DNA of 64,000 bases, taken from the NCBI GenBank assembly GCA_035610365.1, contig CM069435.1, positions 17,969,123-18,033,122 on the forward strand, in the 5' to 3' direction. The notes beneath the pieces are model-generated. The model ran no database searches, was not told where the DNA came from, and was given only the letters and a program-made list of their open reading frames with translations. Source of the stretch: Aquatica leii (lineage: Eukaryota; Arthropoda; Insecta; Coleoptera; Lampyridae). Shown here in pieces: positions 23,125 through 34,629 of this stretch (position 1 is the first letter of the stretch; every line of letters begins with the position of its first letter). The translations under genes and the position numbers were made by a program.

Positions 23125-24520
23125 CACTTGGTTTTAAATAAAATGCACCACATAGAAGGAGTAGACGTGGCGGACTGAAATTTTGTATGTAAAACTGTTA
23201 TATATGGACAAATATATGATTAAAATTTGGAATAAAAATGTTGCAAAAAATTATTATATTATTATTATCATTATCAACATCTCCACGCTTCTTTTACTGT
23301 TATTTCTGAACTCTTATCGTTGTAGTTTTTTAGATTTTTTAAAATCTATTTATCAGTTGTCATTATTTGTAAGTGTCAGAATGCCACGAGTTCGTAGTCG
23401 AGGTAATTTTCAACAATTAACGCCTTTTGAGAGAGGGCAAATTATTGGTACGCAGAAAGCTGAGTTGGAATATCGTAAAATCGACAGAAAATTAGAACGT
23501 ACTCATTCAACAATATTAAAAACATGTCGAGGATGGCAGGAGGAACAGTTGCAAACACGGGGTAAAGGTACTGGACGACCCAGAGTCACGCATAAACGAG
23601 AAGATCGTCTGTTAAGAAGAAGTGCTGTTCAAGACCCTTCGGAACCATCGCGTTCAGTTGGAATAAACTGGATACGAGCAGTTGGTCGCAGTCTCTCTGA
23701 GTACTGTATATCGCCGAATTCGCTCTTTTGGATTGCGATCATATCGACCAACTCTCGTTTTTCTCTAACACCTCACCACCAAGAAATCAGACTTCAATGG
23801 TGCCAAGCCAGACAATATTGGCTACATGAATAAAACTATATTATTTTTTCTGATGAGTCTAGGTTCTGTTTATGGCACTCCGTACACGTGTGCGGAGACC
23901 TAGATGACAACGCTACGATTTACAGTTTATACAACGAAAACATACTGGCTTAACACCTGGTGTAATGGTTTGGGGTGGCATTTACGCAAGGTACGTTGAA
24001 TGCTCGACATTACATCGACAACGTCTTAGAACCAGTTCTTCTACCTCTTCATCAAGAACGTTCAGAAGCTATCTTCTAACAAGATAATGCGCGACTGCAT
24101 GTAGCAGTAATGACGCACAGAGTTTTTGAAGAGAATGGCGTAAATTTGCTACCGTGGTCTGCTAGATCGCCAGATTTATTGCCAAAAGAACATGTCTGGG
24201 ACATGATGAACAGAAAACTGCGTTATCTCGCTCACCCTCCAAATACCATAGAAGAATTGGGATAACAGCTTTAAATAGCCTGGGATGAGATACCTCAGGA
24301 CGCAATAAATCACCTTATTTCCAGCATGCCTAGAAGGGTAACTTCTTGCATATAAGTACGTGGTGATGATACACATTATTGACATTTTTTCAATAAAACG
24401 TTGTGTTGCTTCTTCCAAATTGTAATCATTTATTTGTCTATATATAACAGTTTTACATGGAAAATTTCAGCTTTCCACGTCTACTCCTTTTATGCGGTGC
24501 ATTTTATTTGAAACCCAGTG
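23125..24520 (+). mobile_element. Tc1-like transposon
   Basis: A 1396-bp element with about 100-bp terminal inverted repeats. The left end CACTTGGTTTTAAATAAAAT pairs with the right end ATTTTATTTGAAACCCAGTG, and GGAGTAGACGTGG with CCACGTCTACTCC. TA flanks both ends (23123-23124 and 24521-24522), the standard Tc1/mariner target duplication. It interrupts the endonuclease region of the LINE. Confidence 0.88.
23381..24358 (+). pseudogene. Tc1-like transposase (DD34E type)
   Basis: MPRVRSRGNFQQLTPFERG opens the reading (23381) with a helix-turn-helix region, then GKGTGRPRVT, a GRPR-type hook between the two DNA-binding subdomains. After a stop at 23831 the catalytic region continues. FSDESRFCLW carries the first Asp (about 23850), TPGVMVWGGI follows in another frame, QDNARLH carries the second Asp (about 24083), and SPDLLPKEHVWDMM carries the Glu (about 24175-24210). 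The three catalytic residues survive, but stops, a frameshift near 23900 and a shortened middle inactivate the gene. It ends with SSMPRRV. Confidence 0.85.
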
Positions 24521-24699
24521 TATAACAACGACTTTATAGTATGCGTTATCTATGTTGTTAGCGCTGGTTATCTCTTCGAATAGATGCATCGTCTGCGCCA
24601 CTGATTAGTGTGGATTATTTGCACGTTATTACGGAAGTACAACCGTAACCTGCAGTATTTAAACTGTATCGCCTGTAACGCCATCACCAGTAATAGTAG

Positions 24700-25640
24700 G
24701 ACTTCGAACGGCGACGGGCAAAGAAATACCTACTCACGGACAAGTAAAAGTGATAATTGGTTTAGAAAATAAAGTACTCGACCATCAAGTACTGGTAGCT
24801 GTCATCACGGAAGAAATTATCCTGGGAATGAACGTTATAAAAAAGTGTGCGTTTCATTGGCAAATTTAAAACTGAGCACAAAAAAGTGCCACGTATTTAA
24901 GAAGGAAGTGCAAGGAAGCAGTTACCGGAATGCTGATGCCTTGTCCAGATGACCATGTCCGGCAGACTGCAGCCATTATTTGCAACTTAAAGAAAAAATC
25001 TAATGTCTCCGAAAAACTGCTTTGGTTGATGACCAGTGAGAACCTGAATAGTTGCGTCGCGAACTTAAAAACGATACTCCTGAACTGAAAAGCAAACAGC
25101 TGACGACCAACCTGAGCAGAAGTCAGAGCTTTTAGCAGAAACATCAACGCATACTGGGGCGCAGTGAGAATTCTTGAGAGTGAAAGTCGGTTTTTTTAAG
25201 CGATTAGTGTCGAGGGCACGGAAAACAGACTGCAGTTGGTAGCGCCAAAGAGCCCAGTGTCACAGAATCTACACGATGGTACATCAGGACGACACTTTGA
25301 CGTGAAAAAGACATTAGGAAAAGTTCGAAAAAGATTGTACTGGGTGAACTGCAAAAAAGACGTCCTGGAATGGTGCCGTAAGTGCACGGTCTGCGCATCA
25401 GAAAATGGTCCAGCAAAAAAGCGCAAAGCCCCGATGAAACAGTATAACGTGTGAAGCCCTTTTGAGAGAGTAGCGATTGACATCGCAGGGTCGTTCCCAG
25501 AATCTTATTCGGAAAATAAATACCTCCTGGTAGCAATGCATTACTTCACAAAATGGAGGGAGGTTTACGCCATACCAAATCAAGAAGCAGCTACAGTCGC
25601 AGACGTTTTGGTAAAGGTGTTTTTCTGTCAGCTCGGAGTT
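24700..25640 (+). pseudogene. Gypsy pol remnants of copy C
   Basis: Short protease-to-RNase H fragments lead into a longer integrase stretch. HFDVKKTLGKVRKRLYW and CRKCTVCAS form the HHCC zinc-binding N-terminal domain (25270-25400). FERVAIDIAG (about 25460) carries the first catalytic Asp, and FTKWREVYAIPNQEAATVADVLVKVFF follows (25545-25625). The core then ends abruptly, so the second Asp and the Glu are missing. A stop is present at 25452. The zinc-finger and core order is that of Gypsy integrases. Confidence 0.8.
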
Positions 25641-26095
25641 ACAACTGAAGAGCACAACACAAAGATTTTACGCCATTGCACACTGTATGCATGTGATGAG
25701 ATGTTCAGAAGGTTTGCGGTAGTATTTAAGAAAAAGTTCGGATGGTTAGATGAACTACGAACACAGCAACCGACGCCGGCGGTCAACAAAGTCTTAAAAT
25801 TGCGCTCGTTTTCTATCTGGTCACCAAAAAGTACTCACGTGCAAAACCGTTATACAAAAATGTATGTCGAGCATTATGGAACCTCAAGAGAGAAATTAAG
25901 AAATGGGCAGTATCCAATTTTGGTTGGGGCTTAGATCAACTGCATTTGAGGACAGTTCTAAATATATTAGAGTGTTGTTCTGCAGTCACCACCCAAGTAG
26001 AACATCGGTCTAGAAAAAGTCGATTGACAGCTACTTCTATGCTCAAGGAAGTTGACGAAATAGAGAAATCTGCCGCTATCGCCACGACCCTTTCC
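25641..26095 (+). pseudogene. Macro domain and CCCH finger of Gypsy copy C
   Basis: FAVVFKKKFGWLDELRTQQP (about 25715-25775) matches the TARG1-like macro domain. In the next frame come LVTKKYSRAKPLYKN (about 25820-25860) and WGLDQLHLRTV, where the Asp of the GCGLD motif is kept (about 25935). The AHCxS start is garbled. The CCCH finger at about 26026-26092 reads with CRYRH intact but a stop within its second Cys region. It sits directly before the polypurine tract GGAAGAAGGCAG and the 3' LTR. Confidence 0.75.
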
Positions 26096-26152
26096 ACCAG
26101 AGCCACGTTCAGTTTTCTGTTCTGGGATAGAACCGTATTCGGAAGAAGGCAG

Positions 26153-26565
26153 TGAATCGTTCCTGAAATATTTGCAACATTCGAAACAAATCTCGAATGT
26201 TCTAGTTCCAAATAAGCGGTAAATATAGAAAGTATCGGAAGGAAATTGAAACTGGTTTTTAGTTTGCTGAAGCACGTGCGGGTTTTAATAAATGTAACCT
26301 CAGTGTAAAAGAGAACGCGTTATACACTAAATGTGGACTGTAATTAATAAAGTAGATAACTGTGAATAATTTTACTTCACGCAAAATCCCTGTCTGTATA
26401 TTTTGTTCACGTGAATTCCGCGTGCATTTGTTTACATGCGCTCAAGCTTGAAAATGAATAGACTATAGCTTGTTGCATTGTGTTTTCAGTTTATTAAAAT
26501 TAGGTTTATAATAATCGATAACAGCGTAAATAGTTAAAAACAAATTAAGTTATAAATTCGTTACA
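26153..26565 (+). repeat. 3' LTR of Gypsy copy C
   Basis: 413 bp from TGAATCG to ATTCGTTACA. The U3 contains TTCCTGAA and ATCTCGAATGTTC (about 26190-26202), heat-shock-element-like with one mismatch. It differs in length and middle sequence from the LTRs of the other copies, so it is a distinct subfamily. Confidence 0.75.
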
Positions 26566-27721
26566 GTATGATTTAATTTTTTTAACACAACAACGCTTTT
26601 AACCATCGTTTTGTTACAATACACTTCAAAAGTGAGGTGGTTTCTAAACATTTATTTTATGTTTATTTGGAGTTGAACCTTTTATCTTCTGACAAATGAA
26701 ATCCTTAGTTGCTTACTTTCTAAAGATAAAAATAAAAACTAAAAAGTTCTTTAGTTGGTGCTTAGAACGTCCCCGAATCTGACTCTCAAAAAAAATGTTG
26801 TGTGTAAACGTTGATCATCATAAAATTATTTGCAATAACTAATAATAATTGTTGCTCTCGATAAAATTAGTATTAAATAAATCATTAGTTGCGATTAACG
26901 CGTCTGCAAAAAACACTTATTTTAATGTTTATAATCTAAAAATATCTTGTTTAAGTTACTACAACTCGAACCATAATAAATTTGTAAAGCTTTACTAGTA
27001 AAAATAAATCGTTCCTTTTGATTAAAGGTGTTTGTTTGCTTGTTAAAACAAAAGTTTTCTTATTTACATTTGTTTAAATGTTGTAATGGCAAGCTGAAAG
27101 AACGCAGCGATCAGTTTTCACTTTTAACTGTGCCTCTTTAACATCAACAACGTACATAATACAATAATCAAGTATTTCTGCTGTATAAATACATGTTTAG
27201 ACTTAGAGTTTGAACCATTATTGGTAATTATTTTCGCCAAATAAGTCGATGCCTAGTTTGATATGTTACATTTTTTCTTATTTAAACAGAGTTAAGTGAC
27301 GAGGTGGAACAAATAATAAAGCGATGCACGTCTTTAAGTTTTTGCTTTGTTATCGTCCAGGTCCTTTGTCGGAGTTTTAACGCGTGTTGTTTTACATGCA
27401 TGTATTGTAATTGCGAAATTTATTTTGTAATCATAAATTAATGATAATGATAATTTATTGCATCAAAATGATGTTTGTTTTGTTATCTTTATTAGAACAC
27501 GTGTTGTTGTTCCGAGAAGTTTATTCGAAACGAAATTTTTACATTTCTATGTTCAAATGTTTATTTTAAACATATATTTATGAAGCAGATAAAAAAAATT
27601 ATTTTTTGAATCAACTCCGAACAATTTTAAATTTTTATGAGTATTAATTAGATTTAATTCGAGCCTAAAACATCACTATTATCAAAACTATTCTCTATAC
27701 AAAAAAATCTCTTCTAATATA
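26566..27721. other. No gene recognised
   Basis: AT-rich sequence between Gypsy copy C and the composite transposon; no ORF, repeat or RNA gene was recognised. Confidence 0.5.
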
Positions 27722-28259
27722 CAGGATGTTAATACTAATTTGTAACAGTTGAAAACGATAGTTAGAACTCATTGAAACATTTTTTTTTGAAACTATTCTT
27801 TTCAAATTTTTGATTTCGAGCACCAGTTGATAGTAATTGGCGTTTTTTTATTTTTCGGAAAATTGACATTACTCCTTTATTGTAAGAAATATTAAAAAAA
27901 CACAAAAACTTTCAGCATTTGCTTACGGTTCTCTAAAACATTTGTATTATTTTTCATTATATCAAATAACAAAATGCAGACCGATCAAAAATTTCAAAAG
28001 AAGATATTTTGAAAACCACTCGATCGATTTTTGAAAATAAAACATTTATATAATCCTAAAATTATCTACTATAACATTTGTCTGAAACATTTTTTTCGAT
28101 CTGTGCAAAAAAAATTATTCAAATTGAATTATAAGATAAATTTTAACAAATTGCAGCAATCATTTAAAAGAAAGTAGACATATGTCGCCATCAAACAAAA
28201 AAACAAGCAGCAAACAAAAAAAATAAAACAATGAAACAACAAGGAAGGGACTAAATTTG

Positions 28260-28940
28260 ATTTTCAAAATAGCCACCATTCCCAGCAACGCAAACCCGGC
28301 AGCGTGTTTTGTTTGTCTTTTATTTCTTCTGCTGCGGCTACTATTCAGCTACCACCTCTAATTCGGTGTTTACTACTGGTGTCTTCATCTGACCCCAGGA
28401 AAAGAAATCTAGGAGAAAGTCGGGGTTCCGGGCTAGCCACGCAACAGGTCCTCCTGTCGCAATCCACTTATTCGGATATTTTCTATTTACTAGTGCTTAG
28501 ACTTTTAGGGTTGTGTGAGCCGGTGCTCCATCATGGTGAGAACAAAGTTTTCATCTGACGTTTAGCGGTAAGCCATCATGAAGCTCTGGAAAAACGTTAT
28601 TTAAGAAATTAAAATAATTTTCACCATTCCATCGGTTTGGGTCCAATAACGTATTCCTCCACTATTCCAGCCTATACATTTACTGAAAAACGTCGTTGCG
28701 CACGAATAAATGTTGCGTGAAGATTTTCATCACACCTCAGGTTATTATTGCAAGAATGAAATACACTGTCTCTTGTAAAACAAGCTTCGTCTGCAAATAA
28801 AATAATTTTTTTAAACGCCTCTAAAGACTGCAACGTTTAAGAAACCAACAACAAAACAACAATCTTGGCAAATCTTCAGGTCCTAATGCTTGCATTTTTT
28901 GTCTAGAAAATGAATACAAACCTTGTTCTTTCAGAACTGA
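28260..28940 (-). pseudogene. Mariner-like transposase, catalytic half
   Basis: The minus strand reads KEQGLYSFSRQKMQALGPEDLPRLL (from about 28940), then HLFVRNDVF. WNGENYFNFLNNVFPELHDGLPLNVR follows (about 28640-28565). HHDGAPAHTTLKV, with the second catalytic Asp, lies near 28540, then NRKYPNKWIATGGPVAWPGNPDFLLDFFSWG (about 28485-28395). It ends CRVCVAGNGGYFE (about 28270). The blocks and order are those of DUF4817-linked arthropod transposases. In SPDLxPLDFFLWG the first Asp is kept as PDFLLDFF. Several stops. The DNA-binding half lies at 36168-36345, across the Gypsy insertion. Confidence 0.85.
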
Positions 28941-28965
28941 ACTCGATCTTCTTTTGAACGCTTTT

Positions 28966-29044
28966 TATATTCTTCCGTTATCTGCATCCAGAAAGTTATA
29001 TTTTTTTCGATCAGCGTTCCCAAATACTTCGGGAACGCTTCACT
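28966..29044 (-). repeat. 3' LTR fragment of Gypsy copy B
   Basis: TGAAGCGTTCCCGAAGTATT on the minus strand matches the start of the 5' LTR at 36167. The shared sequence runs to ATAACGGAAGAATATA and then stops, so about three quarters of the LTR is missing. Confidence 0.7.
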
Positions 29045-29049
29045 CTCCC

Positions 29050-29421
29050 CCTTCTTAAGACTGTTCTGTACAAGAACAGGAAACTGGTAGAAAGAGTCGT
29101 GGGATAGCGGCAGTTCTCTCCATTTCAGCAATTTCCTTGAGCATAAAACTAGCAGTCAATGTACTTTTTCTGACCTAATGTTCTACTTCAATGGTAACTG
29201 CAGACCGACACTTGAAGGTCTGTTTCTCGAAAGAAGACCTCTAACATATTTCTAACTGTCCTCCAATTCAGTTTATCTGAGTCACAACCAAGCTCGGGTA
29301 CTACCAACTTCTTACTGTTGTGAAACTTAATTTCTCTCTTGAGATTTTATAATGCTCGCCACATGTTTTCGTATGACGGCTTTGCACGTGAGTACTTCTT
29401 AGTGACCAGTTAAAAAACGTG
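29050..29421 (-). pseudogene. Macro domain (C-terminal part) and CCCH finger of Gypsy copy B
   Basis: The minus strand reads LVTKKYSRAKPSYENMWRAL, then KLVVPELGCDSDKLNWRTV. Both residues matching the TARG1 catalytic pair, Lys and Asp, are still present. The CCCH finger (about 29101-29161) keeps its spacing, but two positions are now stops or altered. The first part of the domain lies beyond the LINE, at 31598-31800. The split position corresponds to the RFVFYLVT strand. Confidence 0.75.
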
Positions 29422-29429
29422 TCGAAAGA

Positions 29430-30359
29430 TCAAACCGGGACATCAGAAGGCGAACCGAACTCGACGACATCGGATATACAGGGCGCGAGATAGCGGCAAG
29501 AATAGTTACCGCCGAGATGGGCCACCCGACAGACCTGGGATCCTTCCGATTCCAACTTGGAGAAGAAGACGTCCCGGCCTGGCGGTACTACACTGGCGGA
29601 TCAGTATTCGAACAAGGAGGCGCGGGAGCAGCTTTCGTGCTGTTCCAAAACGAAGATGAAGTTGGCAAACGGCTGTACCATTTTCAAATGCGAATTAATC
29701 GGCATACGAGGGACAATTCGACATTTACTGGACCAGACGCAGGACGTACCGGAGAGAATGGCAATCGTAACCGACTCTACGCTGCGCTAGAAGCTTTGAG
29801 AAGCGTTTCCAGGCAAACGGAGCTGGTCTTCGAGCTCTGGAGACTCGTAAGACAAGCAAGTGACAAAACGAAATTAGAGTTTCGCTGAACCAAAACTCAC
29901 GCGGAAACAACGGGAAACGAACGAGCCGATCAATTAGTGAAAGAGGCAGCCTTAGCCGACGACATCGACATCGAATATAACCGAATTTCGAAAACCACCA
30001 TTAAAAACCGACTTCGCGAGCGAACAAACGCGGCATGGAACGAAAGATGGAGAAACGCGAGCACCGGAAGAAACGTGTACACGTTTATACCGACGCTGGA
30101 AATTAGGAGGACCGTACCCGTGACGCTCGACAGCAACACGGTTCAACTAATGAGTGGCCACGGCAACTTCAAAGCGTACTTAAGCAACATCGGTAGAGCA
30201 AACACGGAACTATGCGAATGCGGAAGCAGAGACGACGCTCATCACGTCCTCATCAATTGTCTACTGATGCAACAGCAACGTGGCAACGAAAACGCCAGGC
30301 TATCACGCATCGGACTAGCATGGCCAACGGAACGGGGGGAACGGGTCGGCGCGCATTGA
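29430..30359 (+). pseudogene. LINE RNase H domain and CCHC tail
   Basis: DIRRRTELDDIGYTGREIAARIV precedes the RNase H domain. YYTGGSVFEQGGAGAAFVL (about 29585-29645) shows the first catalytic Asp of the usual YTDGS replaced by Gly. CELIGIRGTIRHLL carries the Glu (about 29685-29730), VTDSTL the second Asp (about 29775), and WTKTHAETTGNERADQLVKEA the His/Asp end (about 29885-29945). A Cys/His tail has CECGSRDDAHHVLINC (about 30215-30260). A stop at 29886 and frameshifts near 29690 and 29790 break it. Insect LINEs of the R1/I group have this layout; the exact clade is unsure. Confidence 0.82.
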
Positions 30360-31019
30360 GCAACACGGGAAGGAGGTTTAAAAAATTAGATTAAGTTTAG
30401 GCTTTCTTACGGGCCCGGCTCAGCATCGTGTCGCTCGTCACCCATAAAAAAGGGAGAGGAGTGCGGCCGACGCCGTGAAACGCGACCGCAAGCGAATGGA
30501 ACGGGGCACGAGCACTGCCCGGACGGGACGCATGAGGCAAGGCTGGTTTCTTTAAAAAAACAAGTAGGTTAACGAGGCCGACGCGATCGGGATAGACACT
30601 AGATCCCGAGAAAAGATCGAACCGAAACGCCGCGGACGCGACCGGTGTAGGAACGGGGGGCTAGAGTTAGAACTTGACGGAGAACGAGCTGCGAAAATAG
30701 TACATCGTCGCCTTCTTTAGGGTGAGGGGTTGCCCTAACTACGTTCGAGGGATGCGGCCCGGAGAGGGGGGGGAACTGCCTAGACGAGATGCGGTCGTAA
30801 CTGCTTGTTTCGATGAAAAGTCAACTAAAAATTAATTTAGGTTAGGCAGATCGTAGAGTGTTGATAGGGTCCAACGGCACCAAAGGACAAGAGTGACGCG
30901 AACGGACGCAAAGTGCGGGTAGCGTCATGCGGACGCCAAAGTGCGGTAGTGAGGCCACGGGGCCTACGTAGTGTTGAGTGCGTTGGGACAACTTTGCTTC
31001 GGTCTTATGTTAAGCAAAA

Positions 31020-31345
31020 TAGACTTGAATTTTATTTTTACCTTATGTTTTATTTTATGTTCATTTATTTATCAACCTTATTTGTTTTATTTCATTTGAG
31101 TTGTTGTATTTGTTTTTTTTACTTTATTATTACTTTTACTTTATTTTATTTTATTTGTACCTTATGTTTTACTTTATGTTCAATTACTTGTATTATTTTA
31201 TTTTATTTGTTTTCTTACTTTGTTTCTACTTTACTTTAATTTAATTTGTTTATCCACTTTCGTTTATTAAATTAATATTATTTTATTTTGCTCTGCTTTT
31301 ACTTTGTTTATTTGATTTTAATTTTGAATGTATCTGTTTTCGTTT
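31020..31345 (+). repeat. T-rich degenerate repeat in the LINE 3' region
   Basis: A long pyrimidine-rich tract in which TTTTACCTTATGTTTTA and TTTTATTTTATTTGT-like units recur (for example near 31036 and 31155). It is probably an expanded 3' repeat of the LINE. Confidence 0.5.
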
Positions 31346-31597
31346 GAGTTAGCCAGTAAGTGGACGAGCTAGAAGAAAATGCAGCGAAGCTAGATACACC
31401 GACAGGAGCATCTAGCTTCGACCTGCAAAATCCGGAAAGTTACAGCCAGAGGGACTAGAGCAGATTTTAGGCAACAAAAATTAGGATTAAGTAGAAATGT
31501 AATGCATGATCATTTGTTGTTGTAATACCGATTCAGGAGCATCTGTTTGCTGCAATCAAGATGATTGTAGTTTATTGAATAAATAAATTGTATTGTC

Positions 31598-34477
31598 TTT
31601 GTAGTTCATCTAGCCGTCCAAATTTTTTCTTAAGTACGACTGCAACCCTTCTAGACAAGATCTTCGCTCACACAATGTGCGATGGCGTAATCTTTTTGTG
31701 TTTAGAACAGATCTTGTTGCTCCTCGGTTGTAACACCGAACCTAGCCTTTTCAGAATCTCCGTACATGTTCATAAACTTATCAAAGTCTATTCCTTCAAC
31801 TTGATACCTGGTTCTGCTCATTATTACTCACATGGACCCCCGCACTGCCTTTGCAGCTTCGGTGACAAACCCGTGTTCTTTGGTAATTATCCAACCACAC
31901 CATGTCGCCCGGTTGAAACCTACCGTTTTGTACGTTAATGTCATATCTGGTCTTCACTCTGTCGCTGGCAATTTATGTGTTTTTACGGACCGCCCCATGA
32001 AACTCTTCTAGCCTCTTCATCAACGTAATCTTCTCCACCGACTTCTTATTTATTTCGCGACCGATCATGACACAGGATGAAGTTTGGCCTATGCTTTCGT
32101 GAACAAATGATCGGTATGCCATTAGAAAAAAGAGCAAGTACTGATCCTAATCTCTTTGGTGTTTGAACTCTACTTAGGCTAAGTACTTTTCCATTGTTCT
32201 ATTCACCGTTCTTGTTTTCTTAATTCCCAACAGTCGGTTAACTTCTTGAAACAACACCGACTCAAAGTTGCGGTCTTGATCGGAATGTAATCCCAACAGA
32301 ACTCCAAACCCGCAAAAAAACTCTTACTAAAACGTCTGCATCTGTGGCTACTTTTTGATTGGGTATGGCGTAAGCATTATTCAGAAATACTGTTTCATTG
32401 GTGTTTTGCGCTAGACCATTTTCTGATACGCTAGCCGTGAACTTGCGACATCATTCCATGAAATCCTCTTTGCAGTTCACGTAGTAGAATCTTTCTCGAA
32501 CTTTCCCTATGTCTTCTTCACGCTAAAGTGTCCTTATATACCATCGTGTAGATGCTGCAACACCTGTGACACTTGGCTCTTTGGCACTACCAACTGAAAT
32601 CTTTTTTTTGTGCCCTCGACACTTTCTAGGGCTTGCTTAAGAAGACCACTCTCAAAAAACGCTATGATGTTTAAGCTCAAAGCACTCATTTCTTCCCAGG
32701 TTGATCGTCGGCCATTTTCTTTCCAGTTCAGAATGACTCTTATTTCAGAATCGTTTTCTTGTTTGCGACGCAAATGCTCAGGTTCCCACTCGTCATTAAC
32801 CGTAGCAGTTCTTCGGAGACCTTCGATTTTTACTTCAAGTCGCCAACAATAGCTGCAGTCTGCCGGACATGATCCTCTGAACAAGGCATCAGGGTTCCGA
32901 TGACTGCTTCCGGCACGGTGTTCTGTGTCATAGTGATACTCTTGCAGTCTCGTAGAAATGTTCTATGGACTTGACAACTGCTAACAGCTCTTTCCTAGTT
33001 ACACAATAATTCCTTTCTGGCCCAAACAAAACTGCTCCTATGCATCGGTATCCAGAACAAATTTTCAATCTTCTCTTGGATAACTTAAAATCGGCGAAGT
33101 GACTAGGGGCCAAGAAAACTTCGGACGTGGTGTTAGTCGATTGTTGTTGGCCATGCTTGCACTGCTCGGACCTTATCTGAGTTGGCCTTTACTCTATCTC
33201 TAGATACGACATGGTCAAATTATTGGACTTCCTTCTTAAACGCGTGACACTTCTTTGGGCTCGGTTTTAGATTTTCCCCACGTAGTCGTCGAAACACTTC
33301 TTTCAAGTTATTCAAATGTTCTTCAAACAACCTTCAAACCACGATTACGTCATCTAGATAAATTAAGCACGTCTTCCAAGATAGCCCGTGCAAGATCGTT
33401 TCCATCAAACGCTCGAACGTCGCAGAAGCGTTACACAGGCCGAAAAGCATCCCAGAGAACTGCCACAAACCAGTTCCAGTCGTAAAAGTTGTCCTCTTTA
33501 AATTCCAACTTTACCAGTCGGCAACCACTTTCAAAATCCATCTTTGAAAATCAATGGATCCGAACAGGGTGTCTAACGTATCTTCAATTCTTGGTAAAAA
33601 GTAGCTGTTCTTTTTGGTCACGTCGTTAAGCTGTCTGTAGTCTACGCAAAACTTCGTGGATCTATATTTTTTCTTTATTACTACCACTGGAGAGGCCTAT
33701 TGACTATTTGAAGGTTCAATCACAACTTCTCTCTTCATATCCGTAATTATTTGTTAGGCTTCTTCTTTTTTTGCCAAAGAAAGTCGGCATGGATGTTGTC
33801 GTATCGTCCGAGTACCTCTGCTATTAATTTTATGCTTTACCACGTTAGTTCTTCTTTTGGAACTATTCTCCAGCGCAAACACATCGCGATATTGCTTGAA
33901 CAACTTTAGCGAGCTGGTCTTCGGCTAGGTTTTGACACTTGAAGCTAAGAATGTCCAATAAACTACAACGCTCTTCTTTTTCAACGTTACTGAATCTGAG
34001 TTGACATCTTTACTGGCATCGTGCTTTTCACTCGTACTAATGCTCTGTCAACTAGTAGTCGCTTTTTAACTAATGTAGCCTTCCCATAGATTTTCATCCA
34101 GACGTACTATCACCATACTTTCAGTCTTTCTAGACAGAGTCGCGTTTTCAGTTCAATAAAACTTGCACTGTTTTCGGACAAATAAAAGGAATTTCTTCAC
34201 CATCGATCTTCAGGATATCGTTCTTCATATCGAAATGGAACCCATACTTCATTATAACGTTCATTCCCAGGATAACTTCTTTCGTGATGTCGGCTACCAT
34301 TATTTGATGGTCGAGTACTCCATTTCTCAAACCAATGGTAGCTTTTACTTCTACGTGAGTGGGTATTTCTTTGCCCGTCGCCGCTCTAAGCCGTACTGTT
34401 ACCGTTGATGTCTTATCATTTTCTAATAACATGTTAGGACGAATGACCGTTTTCGTCGCTCTCGTGTCAACCAGCAA
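31598..34477 (-). pseudogene. Gypsy pol remnants of copy B
   Basis: Minus strand. The protease (34477-34148) has LLVDTRATKTVIRPNMLLEN, where Gly of the Asp-Thr-Gly triad reads Arg, then VILGMNVIMKYGFHFDMKND. The RT is in pieces (33850-33100). RNase H shows RPERNYCVTRKELLAVVKSIEHFY with the catalytic Glu (about 33020-32950). Integrase follows: QVLQHLHDGI, the HHCC region, the core and an end near 31850. The start of the macro domain (about 31760-31598) has DYAIAHCVSE and is cut by the LINE. Many stops and deletions. Confidence 0.8.
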
Positions 34478-34629
34478 CTGAACACGTTGTCCATTGATCT
34501 TGCCATTGAGATAAAGGATGTGTAATTTTTTTATAACGATGCAATTTAAATGGTGATGTCTGGTACATGACTAGGTGATGTTAGCTTCTATTTCTTCTGG
34601 TCAACTCGCTCTAGACTTTTGCGCGCTCA

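Larger units (their letters stand above)
19895..24690 (-). mobile_element. LINE (minus) interrupted by two DNA transposons
   Basis: Pieces of one LINE appear in order on the minus strand. Endonuclease start: 24690-24523. Endonuclease GDFNAK-type and GSDHRLVR region: 23124-22640. Reverse transcriptase: about 22450-21780. C-terminal part: about 20230-19895. The gaps are filled by a Tc1 element (23125-24520) and a mariner-like element (20285-21774), each with its own inverted repeats. The LINE is therefore older than both. All frames are broken. The clade is uncertain. Confidence 0.78.
24690..26565 (+). mobile_element. Ty3/Gypsy copy C, 5'-truncated and deleted
   Basis: Starts inside the protease (VGLRTATGKEIPTHGQVKV near 24700) and jumps near 24873 to the RT thumb (KKCHVFKKEV), then to the end of RNase H (SSYRNADALSR near 24920). 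Integrase follows (25200-25640), then the macro domain, CCCH finger and a 413-bp 3' LTR. There is no 5' LTR. At about 25630 the integrase core is fused directly to the macro-domain leader, so the GPY/F region is missing. Confidence 0.85.
29422..31597 (+). mobile_element. 5'-truncated LINE with RNase H and long GC-rich 3' region
   Basis: Inserted on the + strand within the macro domain of Gypsy copy B. It starts abruptly near the RNase H domain (5' truncation) and has coding remnants to 30359. A GC-rich 3' untranslated part (about 30400-31000) follows, then a T-rich tract (31020-31340) and a short tail ending AATAAATAAATTGTATTG. Compared with copies A and E, roughly 75 bp of Gypsy sequence is missing at the junction, so a target deletion is likely. 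Confidence 0.8.

Noticed and set aside
23183-23380. Hydrophobic N-terminal extension of the Tc1 transposase reading
   Set aside because: It lies within and next to the terminal repeat. The family start MPRVRSRGNFQQ at 23381 is the natural one.
30400-31000. GC-rich block considered as ribosomal DNA
   Set aside because: No recognisable conserved rRNA segment. It directly follows LINE coding remnants and leads to a LINE-like tail, so it is a 3' untranslated region.
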